A stretch of DNA of 64,000 nucleotides from the NCBI GenBank assembly GCA_963833655.1, contig CAWHYL010000007.1:372001-436000 (forward strand), read 5' to 3'. Shown here in pieces: positions 34,229 to 43,285 of the stretch; position 1 is the first letter of the stretch, and each line of letters starts with the position of its first letter. The notes below the pieces were generated by a model, which searched no databases, was not told the origin of the DNA, and worked only from the letters and a program-made list of their open reading frames with translations. Both the position numbers and the translations under genes were made by a program. The DNA is from 3-1-20CM-4-69-9 sp963833655. Its GTDB lineage: Bacteria; Actinomycetota; Thermoleophilia; Gaiellales; Gaiellaceae.

Positions 34229-35199
34229 CAGTGGGGCGGCTGCACCGGGTAGAAGACCTGCTCCCAGCCGTCGATGTGCTGGCCGGGGCCCGCCAGCTTG
34301 GCGGCGTGGATCTTGGCGTTCTTGCCCTCGCCGTCGACGTGGCTGACGCTGTACGGCTTGCCGAGGACGAGGTGGCCGTTGACGATGGAGAAGTTGAAGC
34401 GGTCGAGCGCGCGCACCGGCGGGCCGGCCGTGCGGTTCCCCTCCGGGTCGTACTGGCCGCCGTGGCAGGGACAGCCGAAGCCGCCGGCCGGGATCATCGG
34501 GATCCTCGTCACGCGCTGACCGCCCTTCTCCTTGTCGACCGCCTTCAGGTCGGACTGAATCGGCCCGTTCGGCTGCACGGGGCAGCCGAGATGCGCGCAA
34601 CGGTTCGAGATGATCGTGAAGCTCGGCTCGCCGTTGAGCTGCCCGTTGTTGCGGAGGTAGACGGTGCGGCGCGAGACGTTGCCGGCCTCGGGATGCTGGA
34701 AGAAGGTCGTGATGAACCACTTCCCCTCGGGGAAGTTCTCGAGCGGGCCGAGGTCGACGGTGGGATAGCCCTGGCCCTTGAATGCCGGCACGACCATGAA
34801 GCCGACGACGGGCACCGTGACGAGGCCGCCGATCACGGCGCCGAGACCGAGCGTCGACGCCTCGAGGAAGCGGCTCCGCGGGAAGCGCTCGCCGGGCTCG
34901 GGCTCCGGCATCGCCGCCTCTCCCTCGTGCGCCGGGATGGCCGGAGCGGTCGGCGTCGCCGCGGCGGCCGGCTCGGCTCGTTCGGGCTCGATCGGCTCCG
35001 GCGTCCGCCGGTACTCCCTCGTCGCGTCGCGCGCCCACAGATAGCCGAAGAAGACCGCGATGCCCGCGCCGATCGGCGCGATCACGAGGGGGCTGACGAT
35101 CAGCCCGACAAGGATGCACGCGACGCCCGCCGCGAATGCGATCGGGTACAACGACGGCCCGGGAAGATGCGGCCGGTCCCCGCGCTGGGGCTCCATCAC
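34228..35199 (-). CDS. qcrA: Rieske iron-sulfur protein with three membrane segments
   Basis: 323 residues. Two membrane helices at about 18-55, a charged Pro/Glu/Ala-rich loop, then a third helix (LGLGAVIGGLVTVPVVGFMV) before the Rieske domain. The [2Fe-2S] ligands are CAHLGCP and CPCHGGQYD, and the Cys of each motif can form the disulfide. Three helices are known from actinobacterial QcrA, yet here the partner is a split b6-type cytochrome, an unusual mix. ATG 35199 or 35196 are equivalent starts. UbiD precedes it by 31 bases on the same strand. Confidence 0.93.
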   Translation of the reverse strand: MMEPQRGDRPHLPGPSLYPIAFAAGVACILVGLIVSPLVIAPIGAGIAVFFGYLWARDATREYRRTPEPIEPERAEPAAAATPTAPAIPAHEGEAAMPEPEPGERFPRSRFLEASTLGLGAVIGGLVTVPVVGFMVVPAFKGQGYPTVDLGPLENFPEGKWFITTFFQHPEAGNVSRRTVYLRNNGQLNGEPSFTIISNRCAHLGCPVQPNGPIQSDLKAVDKEKGGQRVTRIPMIPAGGFGCPCHGGQYDPEGNRTAGPPVRALDRFNFSIVNGHLVLGKPYSVSHVDGEGKNAKIHAAKLAGPGQHIDGWEQVFYPVQPPH

Positions 35200-35230
35200 C
35201 TTGGATTCAACTCCCGCCCTCTTTCGCGTG

Positions 35231-36739
35231 TCAACGACGTAACAAACGACGCAACGGCCGGGGACTCTGCCTGATCCGGCCGTTTCCTGCAGGGGGGTCG
35301 AGCGAAATCCCGTACTCGGCCCAGCGCCGCTCCACCAGCTCCTTCACCGCGGGCGTCATCTCGATCTCGGGCGGCCACTCCCGTGTGCCCTCCTGCGGCC
35401 CCTTGTGGGTCGCGTCGATTCCCATCTTCCCGCCGTAGAACTGGCGGGTCGGGGCGTGGTCGAGATGGTCGAGCGGCCCCTCCGTGATCAGCACGTCGCG
35501 CTGCGGATCGACGTTCGCGCCGATGCGGAAGAGCACCTCCTCGTAGTCGTGAACGTCGACCCACTCGTCGACGACGACGATCGCCTTCGTGAGGCTCAGC
35601 ATCCCGAGCCCCCAGATCGCGTGCATGACCTTCTGCGCGTGGCCGGGGAACGCCTTCCGGATCGAGACGATGCAGCAGTTGTGGAAGGCGCCGGCGACCG
35701 GCAGGTCGTAGTCGACGAGCTCCGGCACGGTCATGCGAATCGCCGGCAGGAAGATCCGCTCCGTCGCCTTGCCCAGCCAGGCATCCTCCTGCGGCGGCTT
35801 CCCCACGACGATCGACGGATAGATCGCCTCACGGCGCATGGTCAACGCCGTCAGGTGGAAGACCGGAAACCGCTCGGGCGGGGTGTAGTAGCCGGTGTGG
35901 TCGCCGAAGGGCCCCTCGTCGACGAGCTCGTCCTTGGCGATGTAGCCCTCGAGGACGATCTCCGCGTTGGCCGGGACGTCGACGCCGACCGTCTTTGCGC
36001 GAACGACCTCGACCGGCTCGCCGCGCAAGAAACCCGCGAGCATCAGCTCGTCGATGTGCTTCGGCAGCGGCGCGCTCGCCGAGTACGTCGTCACGGGATC
36101 GAGCCCGAGCGCGACCGCGACCTCGATCTTCCCGTCGGTCGCCAGGTAGTCGGCGCGCCCGTCCTTGTGGATCTGCCAGTGCATCGCCGTCGCGCGCGCG
36201 CCGAGCTTTTGCATGCGGTACATGCCGACGTTGCGCGTGCCGGTGCGCGGGTCGTGCGTGATCACGGCCGGGAGCGTGATGAACGGCGCGGCGTCGCCGG
36301 GCCAGCAGGTCTGGATCGGGAGCAGGTCGAGCGACGCGTCGTCGCCTTCGAGGACGACGTCCTGGCACGGCGCGCTCCGGACCGTCTTCGGGCGCGAGTC
36401 CGCGATCGACTTCAGCTTCTGCAGGCCGCGGACCTTGTCGACGAGGCCTTGCGGCGGCTGCATCTCGAGCACGTCGCTGAGCTTCTCCGCGACGGCATCG
36501 AGCGACGGCGCGTCGAACGCCATCGACATGCGCCGCTCGGTGCCGAACTGGTTGATCAGCAGCGGCTGCTTCGACCCCTTGACGTTCTCGAACAGGAGCG
36601 CCGGGCCGCCGGACTTGACGACACGGTCGTTGATCTCCGTGATCTCGAGGTCGGGGTCGACCTCGGCGGCGACACGAACGAGCTCACCCTCGCGCTCGAG
36701 TCGCGCGATCCACTCGCGCAGGTCACGCGGCGGGGCCAT
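35231..36739 (-). CDS. ubiD: UbiD-family prFMN-dependent decarboxylase (menaquinone pathway)
   Basis: 502 residues. UbiD landmarks: REWIARLEREGELVRV at the start, FENVKGS, the prFMN/metal region MYRMQKLGARATAMHWQIHK, FGDHTGYYTPPERFP (substrate-side Glu/Asp region) and AIVVVDEWVDVHDYEEVL near the end. With UbiX of the same operon it should decarboxylate the prenylated dihydroxynaphthoate intermediate (MqnL role). ATG 36739 lies 6 bases after the stop of the cyclase gene, so it may be read from that promoter. Some UbiD paralogues act on other aromatic acids, but the surrounding mqn genes favour menaquinone. Confidence 0.92.
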   Translation of the reverse strand: MAPPRDLREWIARLEREGELVRVAAEVDPDLEITEINDRVVKSGGPALLFENVKGSKQPLLINQFGTERRMSMAFDAPSLDAVAEKLSDVLEMQPPQGLVDKVRGLQKLKSIADSRPKTVRSAPCQDVVLEGDDASLDLLPIQTCWPGDAAPFITLPAVITHDPRTGTRNVGMYRMQKLGARATAMHWQIHKDGRADYLATDGKIEVAVALGLDPVTTYSASAPLPKHIDELMLAGFLRGEPVEVVRAKTVGVDVPANAEIVLEGYIAKDELVDEGPFGDHTGYYTPPERFPVFHLTALTMRREAIYPSIVVGKPPQEDAWLGKATERIFLPAIRMTVPELVDYDLPVAGAFHNCCIVSIRKAFPGHAQKVMHAIWGLGMLSLTKAIVVVDEWVDVHDYEEVLFRIGANVDPQRDVLITEGPLDHLDHAPTRQFYGGKMGIDATHKGPQEGTREWPPEIEMTPAVKELVERRWAEYGISLDPPAGNGRIRQSPRPLRRLLRR

Positions 36740-36745
36740 TGCCGT

Positions 36746-39196
36746 TCAGTCTAGGGACCGCAACGCGAGCTCCAGCGCCGCGTCGCGGCTCAACTGCCCG
36801 CCCGCCGCCCACTGCTCGCCGAAGGCCGCGTCCCCGATTTCTGCTCGTGCCTTTGCGAGCGCACCCTCGGCGACGCGGAGCTCGTCGACGCCCAGCTCGT
36901 AGCCGCGCCCGGCCGCGAGGCTCCGCGCAGCGGCGTGCAGGCGTACGCCTCGAAGGGCATCTGCGCGACCGACGACGACGGCCGCAAGGAGCAGGGCCTC
37001 GAACAGGCCGGCGTCCGAATGCAGCGGCCGGAAGAGCTCGAGACACCGCCGCACGCATCGGCGGGCCGCGTCGACGTCGTGACGCGTGAGCCCGAGCAAC
37101 GCGAGGTTCTCGAGCACGAGCGCCGCAGCCGCGGGACGATCCAGGCGCTCGGCGAGGTCGAGCGCCTCGTCGAGCAGGGTCTGCGCTTCGTCGTAGCGGC
37201 CCTCGATCACGGCGAGGAAGCCGAGATTGCTCGTGACGATCTCCGTGGCAACGTCGTTTCCGGCGGCCCGCGCGAGCGCGAGCGTCTCCTCGAACAACGG
37301 CCGCGCGCGTGCCGGGTCGCCCGAGCCGAGATATGCCGTGGCCAGGTGGTTCATCGCGGACAACACCCAGCGGTCTTCGTCGGCTGCACGCAACTCCGGG
37401 AGTGCGTCCTCGATCAGCGCCCGTGCGCGCTCGAAGTGGCCGGCGCTCTGCTCGATCTCGCCGAGCGCGTAGAGCGCACGAGCGCGCGCTCGCGGCGACG
37501 CGTCGCCTTCGAGCGCGAAGGCGCGGTCGTGCCAGCTGATCGCCTCGCGGACCTGCGCCCGCGCCGACCAGAAGCGCCAGTTCGAGCCCGTCAGCATCAG
37601 CGCTCGCTCGGCATCGCCCGTTTCGCAGGCGTACGCAAGAGCTGCGCGGATGTTGTTCTCCTCGAGCGCCAACGTGGCGAGCGTCTTCTCGGGCCGCGCG
37701 CCCCCGAGTGCGATCTCCGCGTCGACGACGACGCCGAGGAAGTAGTCGAGGTGGCGGTCGCGAACCGTCGCATCGGCCACGACGGAGCCGGCGTACTCGC
37801 GAATCGTCTCGAGCATGAAGAAGCGGCCGTCCTCCCGCGTGTGCAGGAGGCTCTTGTCGACGAGCGAGCCGAGCGCATCGAGGTCTGCTCCGCAGACGGC
37901 CTCGGCGGCGGCGGCGTCGAAACTGCCGGCGAAGACGCTCAGCTCCGCGAAGTCCTGCTTCTCCGCAGCGTCGAGGAGCTCGTAGCTCCACTCGATCGTC
38001 GCGCGGAGCGTCCGCTGACGCTCGTCGACGTCGCGCCGGCGGGAGGTGAGGAGCGGCAGCCGCCGGTCGAGGCGCTCCAACAGGCCCTCCACGGACAGGA
38101 CCTTGGTTCGCGCCGCGGCGAGCTCGATCGCGAGCGGAAGCCCGTCGAGCCGGTCGCACAGCTCGACGAGGCGACCGTATTCCACGTCGAACGTGGGCGC
38201 GATCGCCGCCGCTCGCTGCCGCAGCAGCTCGACCGCCGGCGCTTCGGGGAGCGGTGCCAGCGGATACTCGCGCTCGCCGGCGATGTGCAACGGCTCGCGG
38301 CTCGTGACGAGCAACGCGACGTGTCCGCACGTGCGCTGGAGCTCCGCGAGGTCTGCTGCCGCCGCGACGACCTGCTCGAAGTTGTCGAGGAGCAACAGCA
38401 GCTCCTTGTCCCGCAGTGCGAGCTCGCTCTTGGCGCCGATGGTCGTCGCAATGGTCTGCAGCACGAGCTTCGGGTCGCGCACGGGTGCGAGGCCGATCCA
38501 CCAAACCCCGTCTTTGAACGCCTCGAGCAGCTCGGCCGCGACGTCGAGCGCGAACCGGGTCTTCCCGATCCCGCCCGGGCCGGTGACGGTGACGAGCCGC
38601 GTTCCGTCACGGAGCATGCGCAGGACGTCGGCAAGCTCCTTCTTCCTGCCGACCAGCGGCTCCGCCGGCAGCGGCAGGTTCGCGTTGTTCAGGCTCTTGA
38701 GCGGCGGGAAGTCGCCGTCGCCGAGCTGGTAGATCCGCTCAGGCCCGGCGAGATCTTTCAGCCGATGCTCCCCGAGATCGCGGAGCGCACCGGCAACGAG
38801 ATCGCGCGTCGCCTGGGACAGCAGGATCTGCCCGCCGTGTCCCGCCGCGGCTATGCGTGCCGCGCGATGGACGTCGATGCCGACGTACCCCTCGTCGGTG
38901 ACGACCGGCTCGCCGGTGTGCAGTCCCATCCGCACGCGGAACGGCCCGCCGTCGAGCGCGGAGCGCGCTCCGTCGGCGGCTGCAAGCGCATCCGATGCCC
39001 TCGCGAACGCAACGAAGAACGCATCGCCCTGCGTGTCGACCTCGACGCCGCCGTGCCGCGCGAACGACTCACGCAGGACGCGCCGGTGCTCTGCGAGCGC
39101 GGGGGCGTAGTCGTCGCCGAGCTCCTGGAGCAGGCGCGTCGAGCCTTCGATGTCGGTGAAGAGGAAGGTGACGGTGCCGCGCGGCAGCGCGCTCAT
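36746..39196 (-). CDS. Class III nucleotidyl cyclase - NB-ARC-like ATPase - TPR regulator
   Basis: 816 residues in three parts. Residues about 5-160 are a class III cyclase homology domain (FLFTDIEGSTRLLQELG, VDTQGDAFFVAF, RMGLHTGEP, GIDVHRAARIA) with metal-binding Asp residues present. Residues about 190-470 are a signal-transduction ATPase: Walker A VTGPGGIGKTRFALDVA, Walker B LLLLDNFEQV, then LVTSREPL and GLPLAIELAAARTKVL. The remainder is TPR-like helical repeats. It has the layout of common actinobacterial and alphaproteobacterial cyclase-ATPase regulators, without a LuxR DNA-binding domain. It probably makes a cyclic nucleotide under control of the TPR/ATPase part. It sits 6 bases before ubiD, so respiration-related control is possible but unproven. 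Confidence 0.9.
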   Translation of the reverse strand: MSALPRGTVTFLFTDIEGSTRLLQELGDDYAPALAEHRRVLRESFARHGGVEVDTQGDAFFVAFARASDALAAADGARSALDGGPFRVRMGLHTGEPVVTDEGYVGIDVHRAARIAAAGHGGQILLSQATRDLVAGALRDLGEHRLKDLAGPERIYQLGDGDFPPLKSLNNANLPLPAEPLVGRKKELADVLRMLRDGTRLVTVTGPGGIGKTRFALDVAAELLEAFKDGVWWIGLAPVRDPKLVLQTIATTIGAKSELALRDKELLLLLDNFEQVVAAAADLAELQRTCGHVALLVTSREPLHIAGEREYPLAPLPEAPAVELLRQRAAAIAPTFDVEYGRLVELCDRLDGLPLAIELAAARTKVLSVEGLLERLDRRLPLLTSRRRDVDERQRTLRATIEWSYELLDAAEKQDFAELSVFAGSFDAAAAEAVCGADLDALGSLVDKSLLHTREDGRFFMLETIREYAGSVVADATVRDRHLDYFLGVVVDAEIALGGARPEKTLATLALEENNIRAALAYACETGDAERALMLTGSNWRFWSARAQVREAISWHDRAFALEGDASPRARARALYALGEIEQSAGHFERARALIEDALPELRAADEDRWVLSAMNHLATAYLGSGDPARARPLFEETLALARAAGNDVATEIVTSNLGFLAVIEGRYDEAQTLLDEALDLAERLDRPAAAALVLENLALLGLTRHDVDAARRCVRRCLELFRPLHSDAGLFEALLLAAVVVGRADALRGVRLHAAARSLAAGRGYELGVDELRVAEGALAKARAEIGDAAFGEQWAAGGQLSRDAALELALRSLD

Positions 39197-39210
39197 GCTG
39201 GAGGGGCGAT

Positions 39211-39363
39211 CTAGCGGTGGCGGTGGCGCAACCAGTGCAGCGTCTGCCCGATCGCGATCACGCTGATGAAGATCAGGCCGACCACGAGCATGCCGGTGAT
39301 GACCTTGCGACCTTCGGTGGCCGCATCCTCGGCAGCGACGAGCACCTGGAGCACGGCGAGCAT
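39211..39363 (-). CDS. Small single-pass membrane protein, unknown
   Basis: 50 residues from ATG 39363. An amphipathic N-terminus (MLAVLQVLVAAEDAATEGRK) is followed by one membrane helix (VITGMLVVGLIFISVIAIGQ) and a basic HWLRHRHR end. It lies between the unknown gene at 39374 and the cyclase gene, 10 and 14 bases away, on the same strand, which supports a real gene. It resembles small helper subunits of membrane complexes, but there is no family match I can name. Confidence 0.55.
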   Translation of the reverse strand: MLAVLQVLVAAEDAATEGRKVITGMLVVGLIFISVIAIGQTLHWLRHRHR

Positions 39364-39373
39364 CGCGGCGACT

Positions 39374-39910
39374 CTACCGCAGGCGTCGTCGGTGAGCAGC
39401 AAGGGCGGCGTCGACCTTGGCGTCGCCTGCCGTCGCGCGGGCGACCCGCTCCAGCGGTGCCGGATCGCTGTCGAGCCTGAGCGACGAGCGTCCCTCGTCG
39501 AGCGCGCCGCGGCCGAGCGCCGCAGCGGTCGCCGCCCAGGCCGCCCCGTCGCCGGCGACCGCCTCGGCACGCAGGTACGCGCAGAGGGCAATGAGCTCGG
39601 CGAGGTCGTTCACCGCCTCCACCGTCCCGGCCTCCTCGACGCGCACGAGCCCGTGGGCGTACAGGTAGTCGCCGAGAAGCAGCGCGGTGTCGCCGTCCTC
39701 GGGTGCGAACAGGCGGGAGCCGCCGTAGTGCAGGAGGTAACCCTCGTAGATCGTCTCGATGCCGAGCGCGTACCGCTCCTCGCCGAGCGGCGAGAAGACG
39801 GGCTCGCGCTGCTGGTCCTCGCGCGGCCGCAGCGCCCCGCTCCACAGCTCGCTCTCGCGGCCCGCCTCGCCCGCGATCGTGTCCCAGAGGTCAGCCGTCG
39901 AAGTCGGCAA
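39374..39910 (-). CDS. Conserved-looking helical protein of unknown function beside hemL
   Basis: Up to 178 residues from TTG 39910 (the frame is open further upstream as a shadow of hemL). It reads GIETIYEGYLLHYGGSRLF, then a helical part LLLGDYLYAHGLVRVEEAG and AVNDLAELIALCAYLRAEAV, ending ALAAHRRRLR. The GDYLYAHGL helix and the following Ala/Leu-rich helix loosely recall GDYLFARAF of the polyprenyl synthase at 30364, but no Asp-rich motif exists, so at most it is a non-catalytic relative. It overlaps the hemL end by about 20 bases. Function unknown. Confidence 0.6.
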   Translation of the reverse strand: MPTSTADLWDTIAGEAGRESELWSGALRPREDQQREPVFSPLGEERYALGIETIYEGYLLHYGGSRLFAPEDGDTALLLGDYLYAHGLVRVEEAGTVEAVNDLAELIALCAYLRAEAVAGDGAAWAATAAALGRGALDEGRSSLRLDSDPAPLERVARATAGDAKVDAALAAHRRRLR

Positions 39911-41144
39911 CGGCCTGGATCGTACGGTCGGTTTCCTCGTCGCCGTGCGCGAGCGACACGAACATGCACTCGAACTGGCTCGGGGCGACGTACACGCCGT
40001 GCGCGAGCAGATGCCGGAAGAGCCCGCCGTAGCGCTCGGTGTCGCTCTCCTGCGCCTCGTCGAAGTTGCGCACCGGGCCGTCGTGCATGAACAGCGTCGC
40101 CATCGCGCCGACACGCTGCACGTGCCCGTGCCGCGCGAGGCCGGCTTCGAGCCGCGTCGCCCTGCCCTCGAGCTCGCGATAGACACGCTCGTCGCGCAAG
40201 CGCCGCAGGACGGAGAGGCCGGCCGCGGTTGCCAGCGGGTTGCCGGACAGCGTTCCGGCCTGGTAGACGTCGCCGCGCGGGGCGAGCCGGTCCATCACGT
40301 CGGCGCGCCCGCCGAACGCGGCGAGCGGCAGGCCGCCGCCGACGATCTTGCCGAGAATCGTCAGATCAGGGGTCACGCCGTACAGTTCCTGCGCACCGCC
40401 ACGCGCGACGCGGAAGCCGGTGATGACCTCGTCGAAGATCAGCAGCGCGCCGGCGCCGGTGCACAGCCGGCGCAGCGCCGTCAGGAAGCCGCGCTCGGGC
40501 GGAACGACGCCCATGTTCCCGGCGACCGGCTCGACGATGATCGCGGCGAGCCCCTCGCCGTAGCGGGCGACGGCTTCTGCCGCCGCGTCGACGTCGTTGT
40601 ACGGGGCGACGATCGTGTGCTCCGTGACCCGCGTCGGAACGCCCGGCGTCGACGGGATCCCGAGGGTTGCGAACCCGGAGCCGGCGTTCGCGAGCAGCGC
40701 GTCGACGTGACCGTGGTAGCAGCCGGAGAACTTGAGGATCCGATCTCGCGACGTGAAGGCCCGCGCGAGCCGCACCGCGCTCATCGCCGCCTCGGTGCCC
40801 GACGAGACGAGCCGCACCTTCTCGACCGACGGAACGGCGTCGACGATCTCCGCCGCGAGCTCGACCTCGGCCTCGGTCGGCGCGCCGAAGCTGGTGCCGT
40901 GCTCAGCCGCCTCGACCACGGCCTCGACCGTCTCGCGGTCGGCGTGGCCGAACAGCAGCGGCCCCCACGACATCACCCAGTCGACGTAGCGGTTGCCGTC
41001 GACGTCCTCGATATAGGCGCCTTCGCCGCGCCGCATGAAGACCGGCTCGTCGAGGCCGACGGCGCGCATCGCGCGCACCGGCGAGTTGACGCCGCCGGGA
41101 ACAAGCTCGAGCGCGCGGCGGTACAGCTCGCTGCGCGCGGTCAA
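39891..41144 (-). CDS. hemL: Glutamate-1-semialdehyde 2,1-aminomutase
   Basis: Converts glutamate-1-semialdehyde to 5-aminolevulinate in the C5 heme pathway. 417 residues; start ELYRRALELVPGGVNSPVRA is diagnostic. PLP features: VSSGTEAAMSAVRLARAF, FSGCYHGHVD, IFDEVITGFR, and GKIVGGGLPLAAFGG with the Schiff-base Lys, then AGTLSGNPLA. TTG 41144 overlaps the hemB stop (TTGA), giving the expected N-terminus; upstream in-frame starts fall inside hemB. hemB, the next pathway enzyme, is immediately upstream in the same operon. Confidence 0.95.
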   Translation of the reverse strand: MTARSELYRRALELVPGGVNSPVRAMRAVGLDEPVFMRRGEGAYIEDVDGNRYVDWVMSWGPLLFGHADRETVEAVVEAAEHGTSFGAPTEAEVELAAEIVDAVPSVEKVRLVSSGTEAAMSAVRLARAFTSRDRILKFSGCYHGHVDALLANAGSGFATLGIPSTPGVPTRVTEHTIVAPYNDVDAAAEAVARYGEGLAAIIVEPVAGNMGVVPPERGFLTALRRLCTGAGALLIFDEVITGFRVARGGAQELYGVTPDLTILGKIVGGGLPLAAFGGRADVMDRLAPRGDVYQAGTLSGNPLATAAGLSVLRRLRDERVYRELEGRATRLEAGLARHGHVQRVGAMATLFMHDGPVRNFDEAQESDTERYGGLFRHLLAHGVYVAPSQFECMFVSLAHGDEETDRTIQAVADFDG

Positions 41145-42082
41145 AGCCAGGTTGCGAGCTCCTTCGTCCAGTACGAGAAGACGAGATCGGCGCCGGCGCG
41201 CTTGATGGCCGTCAGCGACTCGAGCGCCGCCTGGCGCTCGTCTAGGAAGCCCTTCGCAGCCGCAGCCTTCACCATCGCGTACTCGCCCGACACGTTGTAG
41301 GCCGCGAGCGGCAGGTCGAAGCGCTCTCGGACGGCACGGATCACGTCGAGGTACGGAAGGGCCGGCTTGACCATCAGCACGTCCGCGCCCTCGGCGATGT
41401 CCTGCTCGCACTCGCGCAGCGCCTCGCGCACGTTCGCCGGGTCCATCTGGTACCCGCGGCGGTCGCCGAACGCCGGCGTCGACTCGGCGGCCTCGCGGAA
41501 CGGCCCGTAGAACGCCGACGCGTACTTGGCGGCGTAGGCGACGATCGGCGTCTCCGCAAGCTCCTCCCGGATCGCGGCGACGCGGCCGTCCATCATGTCG
41601 CTCGGGCAGACGGCGTCGGCGCCGGCTTCCACATGGCTGACGGCCGTCCGCGCGATCAGCTCGAGCGTCTCGTCGTTCACGACCTCGCCGTCACGGATCA
41701 CGCCGCAGTGCCCGTGCGACGTGTACTCGCACAGGCAGACGTCCGTCAGGCGCACGAGGCTCGTACCGTCGAGCGCCCGCAGCGCACGCTGCACGATCCC
41801 GTCGTCATCGTACGCCCCCGAGCCTTCCTCGTCCTTGTCGTCCGGGATGCCGAACAGGATCACCGCGCGCACGCCGAGCCGCTCGAGCTCCTCCGCCTCG
41901 GCGACGAGCGTCTCGACGGAGTGCCGGCCCAACCCGGGCAGGTCGTCGTTCGGGAAGGCCCGAGGGCCGACGAACAACGGCATGACGAACTCGTCGAGGT
42001 CGAGGCGCGTCTCGCGGACGAGGTTGCGGATGCCGCTCGTCCGCCGGAGCCGCCGCAGTCGCGTGACCGGAAACGTGCTCAC
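41141..42082 (-). CDS. hemB: Delta-aminolevulinate dehydratase (porphobilinogen synthase)
   Basis: Condenses two 5-aminolevulinates to porphobilinogen. 313 residues, near-typical. The metal site DVCLCEYTSHGHCG (about residues 114-127) has the three cysteines of zinc-dependent enzymes. The two Schiff-base lysines are in YAAKYASAFYGPF and VLMVKPALPYLD. PLFVGPR and CPSDMMDGRV are further signatures. A 4-base overlap with hemL; the AI-2E-family gene ends 15 bases upstream. Confidence 0.96.
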   Translation of the reverse strand: MSTFPVTRLRRLRRTSGIRNLVRETRLDLDEFVMPLFVGPRAFPNDDLPGLGRHSVETLVAEAEELERLGVRAVILFGIPDDKDEEGSGAYDDDGIVQRALRALDGTSLVRLTDVCLCEYTSHGHCGVIRDGEVVNDETLELIARTAVSHVEAGADAVCPSDMMDGRVAAIREELAETPIVAYAAKYASAFYGPFREAAESTPAFGDRRGYQMDPANVREALRECEQDIAEGADVLMVKPALPYLDVIRAVRERFDLPLAAYNVSGEYAMVKAAAAKGFLDERQAALESLTAIKRAGADLVFSYWTKELATWL

Positions 42083-42097
42083 GCGGACAGGGTAGAC

Positions 42098-43285
42098 CTA
42101 ACGCTGCGCCGCAGCGGGCGGCGGGGGCGCCTCCTCGAGCACCTCGACCGGCGGCACCGAACCGTCCTCCCACGACTCGAGCTCGAGCCGCTCGCCGAAG
42201 AACTCCCACGCCGCACGACCTGCGGCGAGAAGAGGCAGCGCGACGAGCGCGCCCGGCAGCCCGTAGATCTCGCCGCCTGCGAGCAGGCCGAAGATCACCA
42301 GCAGCGGGTGGAGGCGTAGCGCACTGCCCATGACGTTCGGCACGACGACGTGGCCCTCGATCTGGTGGATGCCGAGAAAGAGCAGGAAGACCCAGAGCGC
42401 CGAGATCGGATGCACGACGAACGCGTACACGAACGGCGGGATCGCCCCGAGCCACGGCCCGAGGTACGGGATCAGCTCGGTGATCGCAGCCCAGGCGCCG
42501 AAGACGAGCGCGTACTTCTCGCCGCCCGGTAGCGCGCCGATCGCACCCAGCAGCCAGATGCCGACGCCGGCGCTCGTCCCGATGATCAACGACACGAGCG
42601 CCTGCCCCTTCACGTAGCTGACGAGCGAGTGCTCCATGCGGGGAAGCAGCGACTCGGACGTGGAGTGCGGCGGGAACCGCCTGTCGATCGTGCGGGCGAG
42701 GCGCGGTAGGTCGAGCAGCATGTAGACGGACACGACGATCAGCACGATCAGGCTGAAGAGCAGCTTCCCGATCGAGATCGCGGCGCCCTCGAGGAAGGTC
42801 ACGACCTTGTTCGTGTACTTGCCGACGTCGTGCTTGCGGATGTCGTGGACGAGCCGGTGACCGCGGCTGCGGACGTGGATCGAACGCAGCCCGTGCGTGT
42901 TCAGCCACTCCTGCAAGCGGTCGACGTCACGGTCGGCCGCGACCTGGTGGGTTTGTCCGTTCACGTCCGTAAAGTAGGAATCCACCCGTTTCGCGGCCGT
43001 CTTCGTCTCGTTGACGAGGACGGTCCCGAGCGCCCCGATGGCGGCGACCAGCACAACGGCGAACACGAGGTACACCAGCGCGACTGCGAAGCCGCGAGGT
43101 AGCCGGACCCTCTGCATCAGGCGGACGAGCGGGCTCAGCAGGAGCGCGACGAGGAACGCGACGAGAAAGAGAAAGACGACGTGACGGACGGCGCTCGCCA
43201 CGATCCACAACAGGATCAGGAGGAGCGGCAGCGCGACCAGCTGGATCCAGCGCGGAACTTCGATCTTCGCCGCCCCGGCGGGCAT
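42098..43285 (-). CDS. AI-2E transporter family (PF01594) membrane protein
   Basis: About 395 residues and seven to eight membrane helices. The start at ATG 43285 (MPAGAAKIEVPRWIQ) sits just before the first helix. A large soluble loop (about residues 95-175) follows the first helices. LVSYVKGQALVSLIIGTSAG, AAITELIPYLGPWLGAIPP and GHVVVPNVMGSALRLHPLLV are typical of the family. Members export small molecules or act as Na+/H+ antiporters; the quorum-signal role of E. coli TqsA should not be assumed. The upstream open frame is a shadow. A proline-rich tail ends the protein. Confidence 0.9.
   Translation of the reverse strand: MPAGAAKIEVPRWIQLVALPLLLILLWIVASAVRHVVFLFLVAFLVALLLSPLVRLMQRVRLPRGFAVALVYLVFAVVLVAAIGALGTVLVNETKTAAKRVDSYFTDVNGQTHQVAADRDVDRLQEWLNTHGLRSIHVRSRGHRLVHDIRKHDVGKYTNKVVTFLEGAAISIGKLLFSLIVLIVVSVYMLLDLPRLARTIDRRFPPHSTSESLLPRMEHSLVSYVKGQALVSLIIGTSAGVGIWLLGAIGALPGGEKYALVFGAWAAITELIPYLGPWLGAIPPFVYAFVVHPISALWVFLLFLGIHQIEGHVVVPNVMGSALRLHPLLVIFGLLAGGEIYGLPGALVALPLLAAGRAAWEFFGERLELESWEDGSVPPVEVLEEAPPPPAAAQR

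Noticed and set aside
39374..39910. Second polyprenyl synthase next to hemL
   Set aside because: No DDxxD motif in either position; only one helix is loosely similar.
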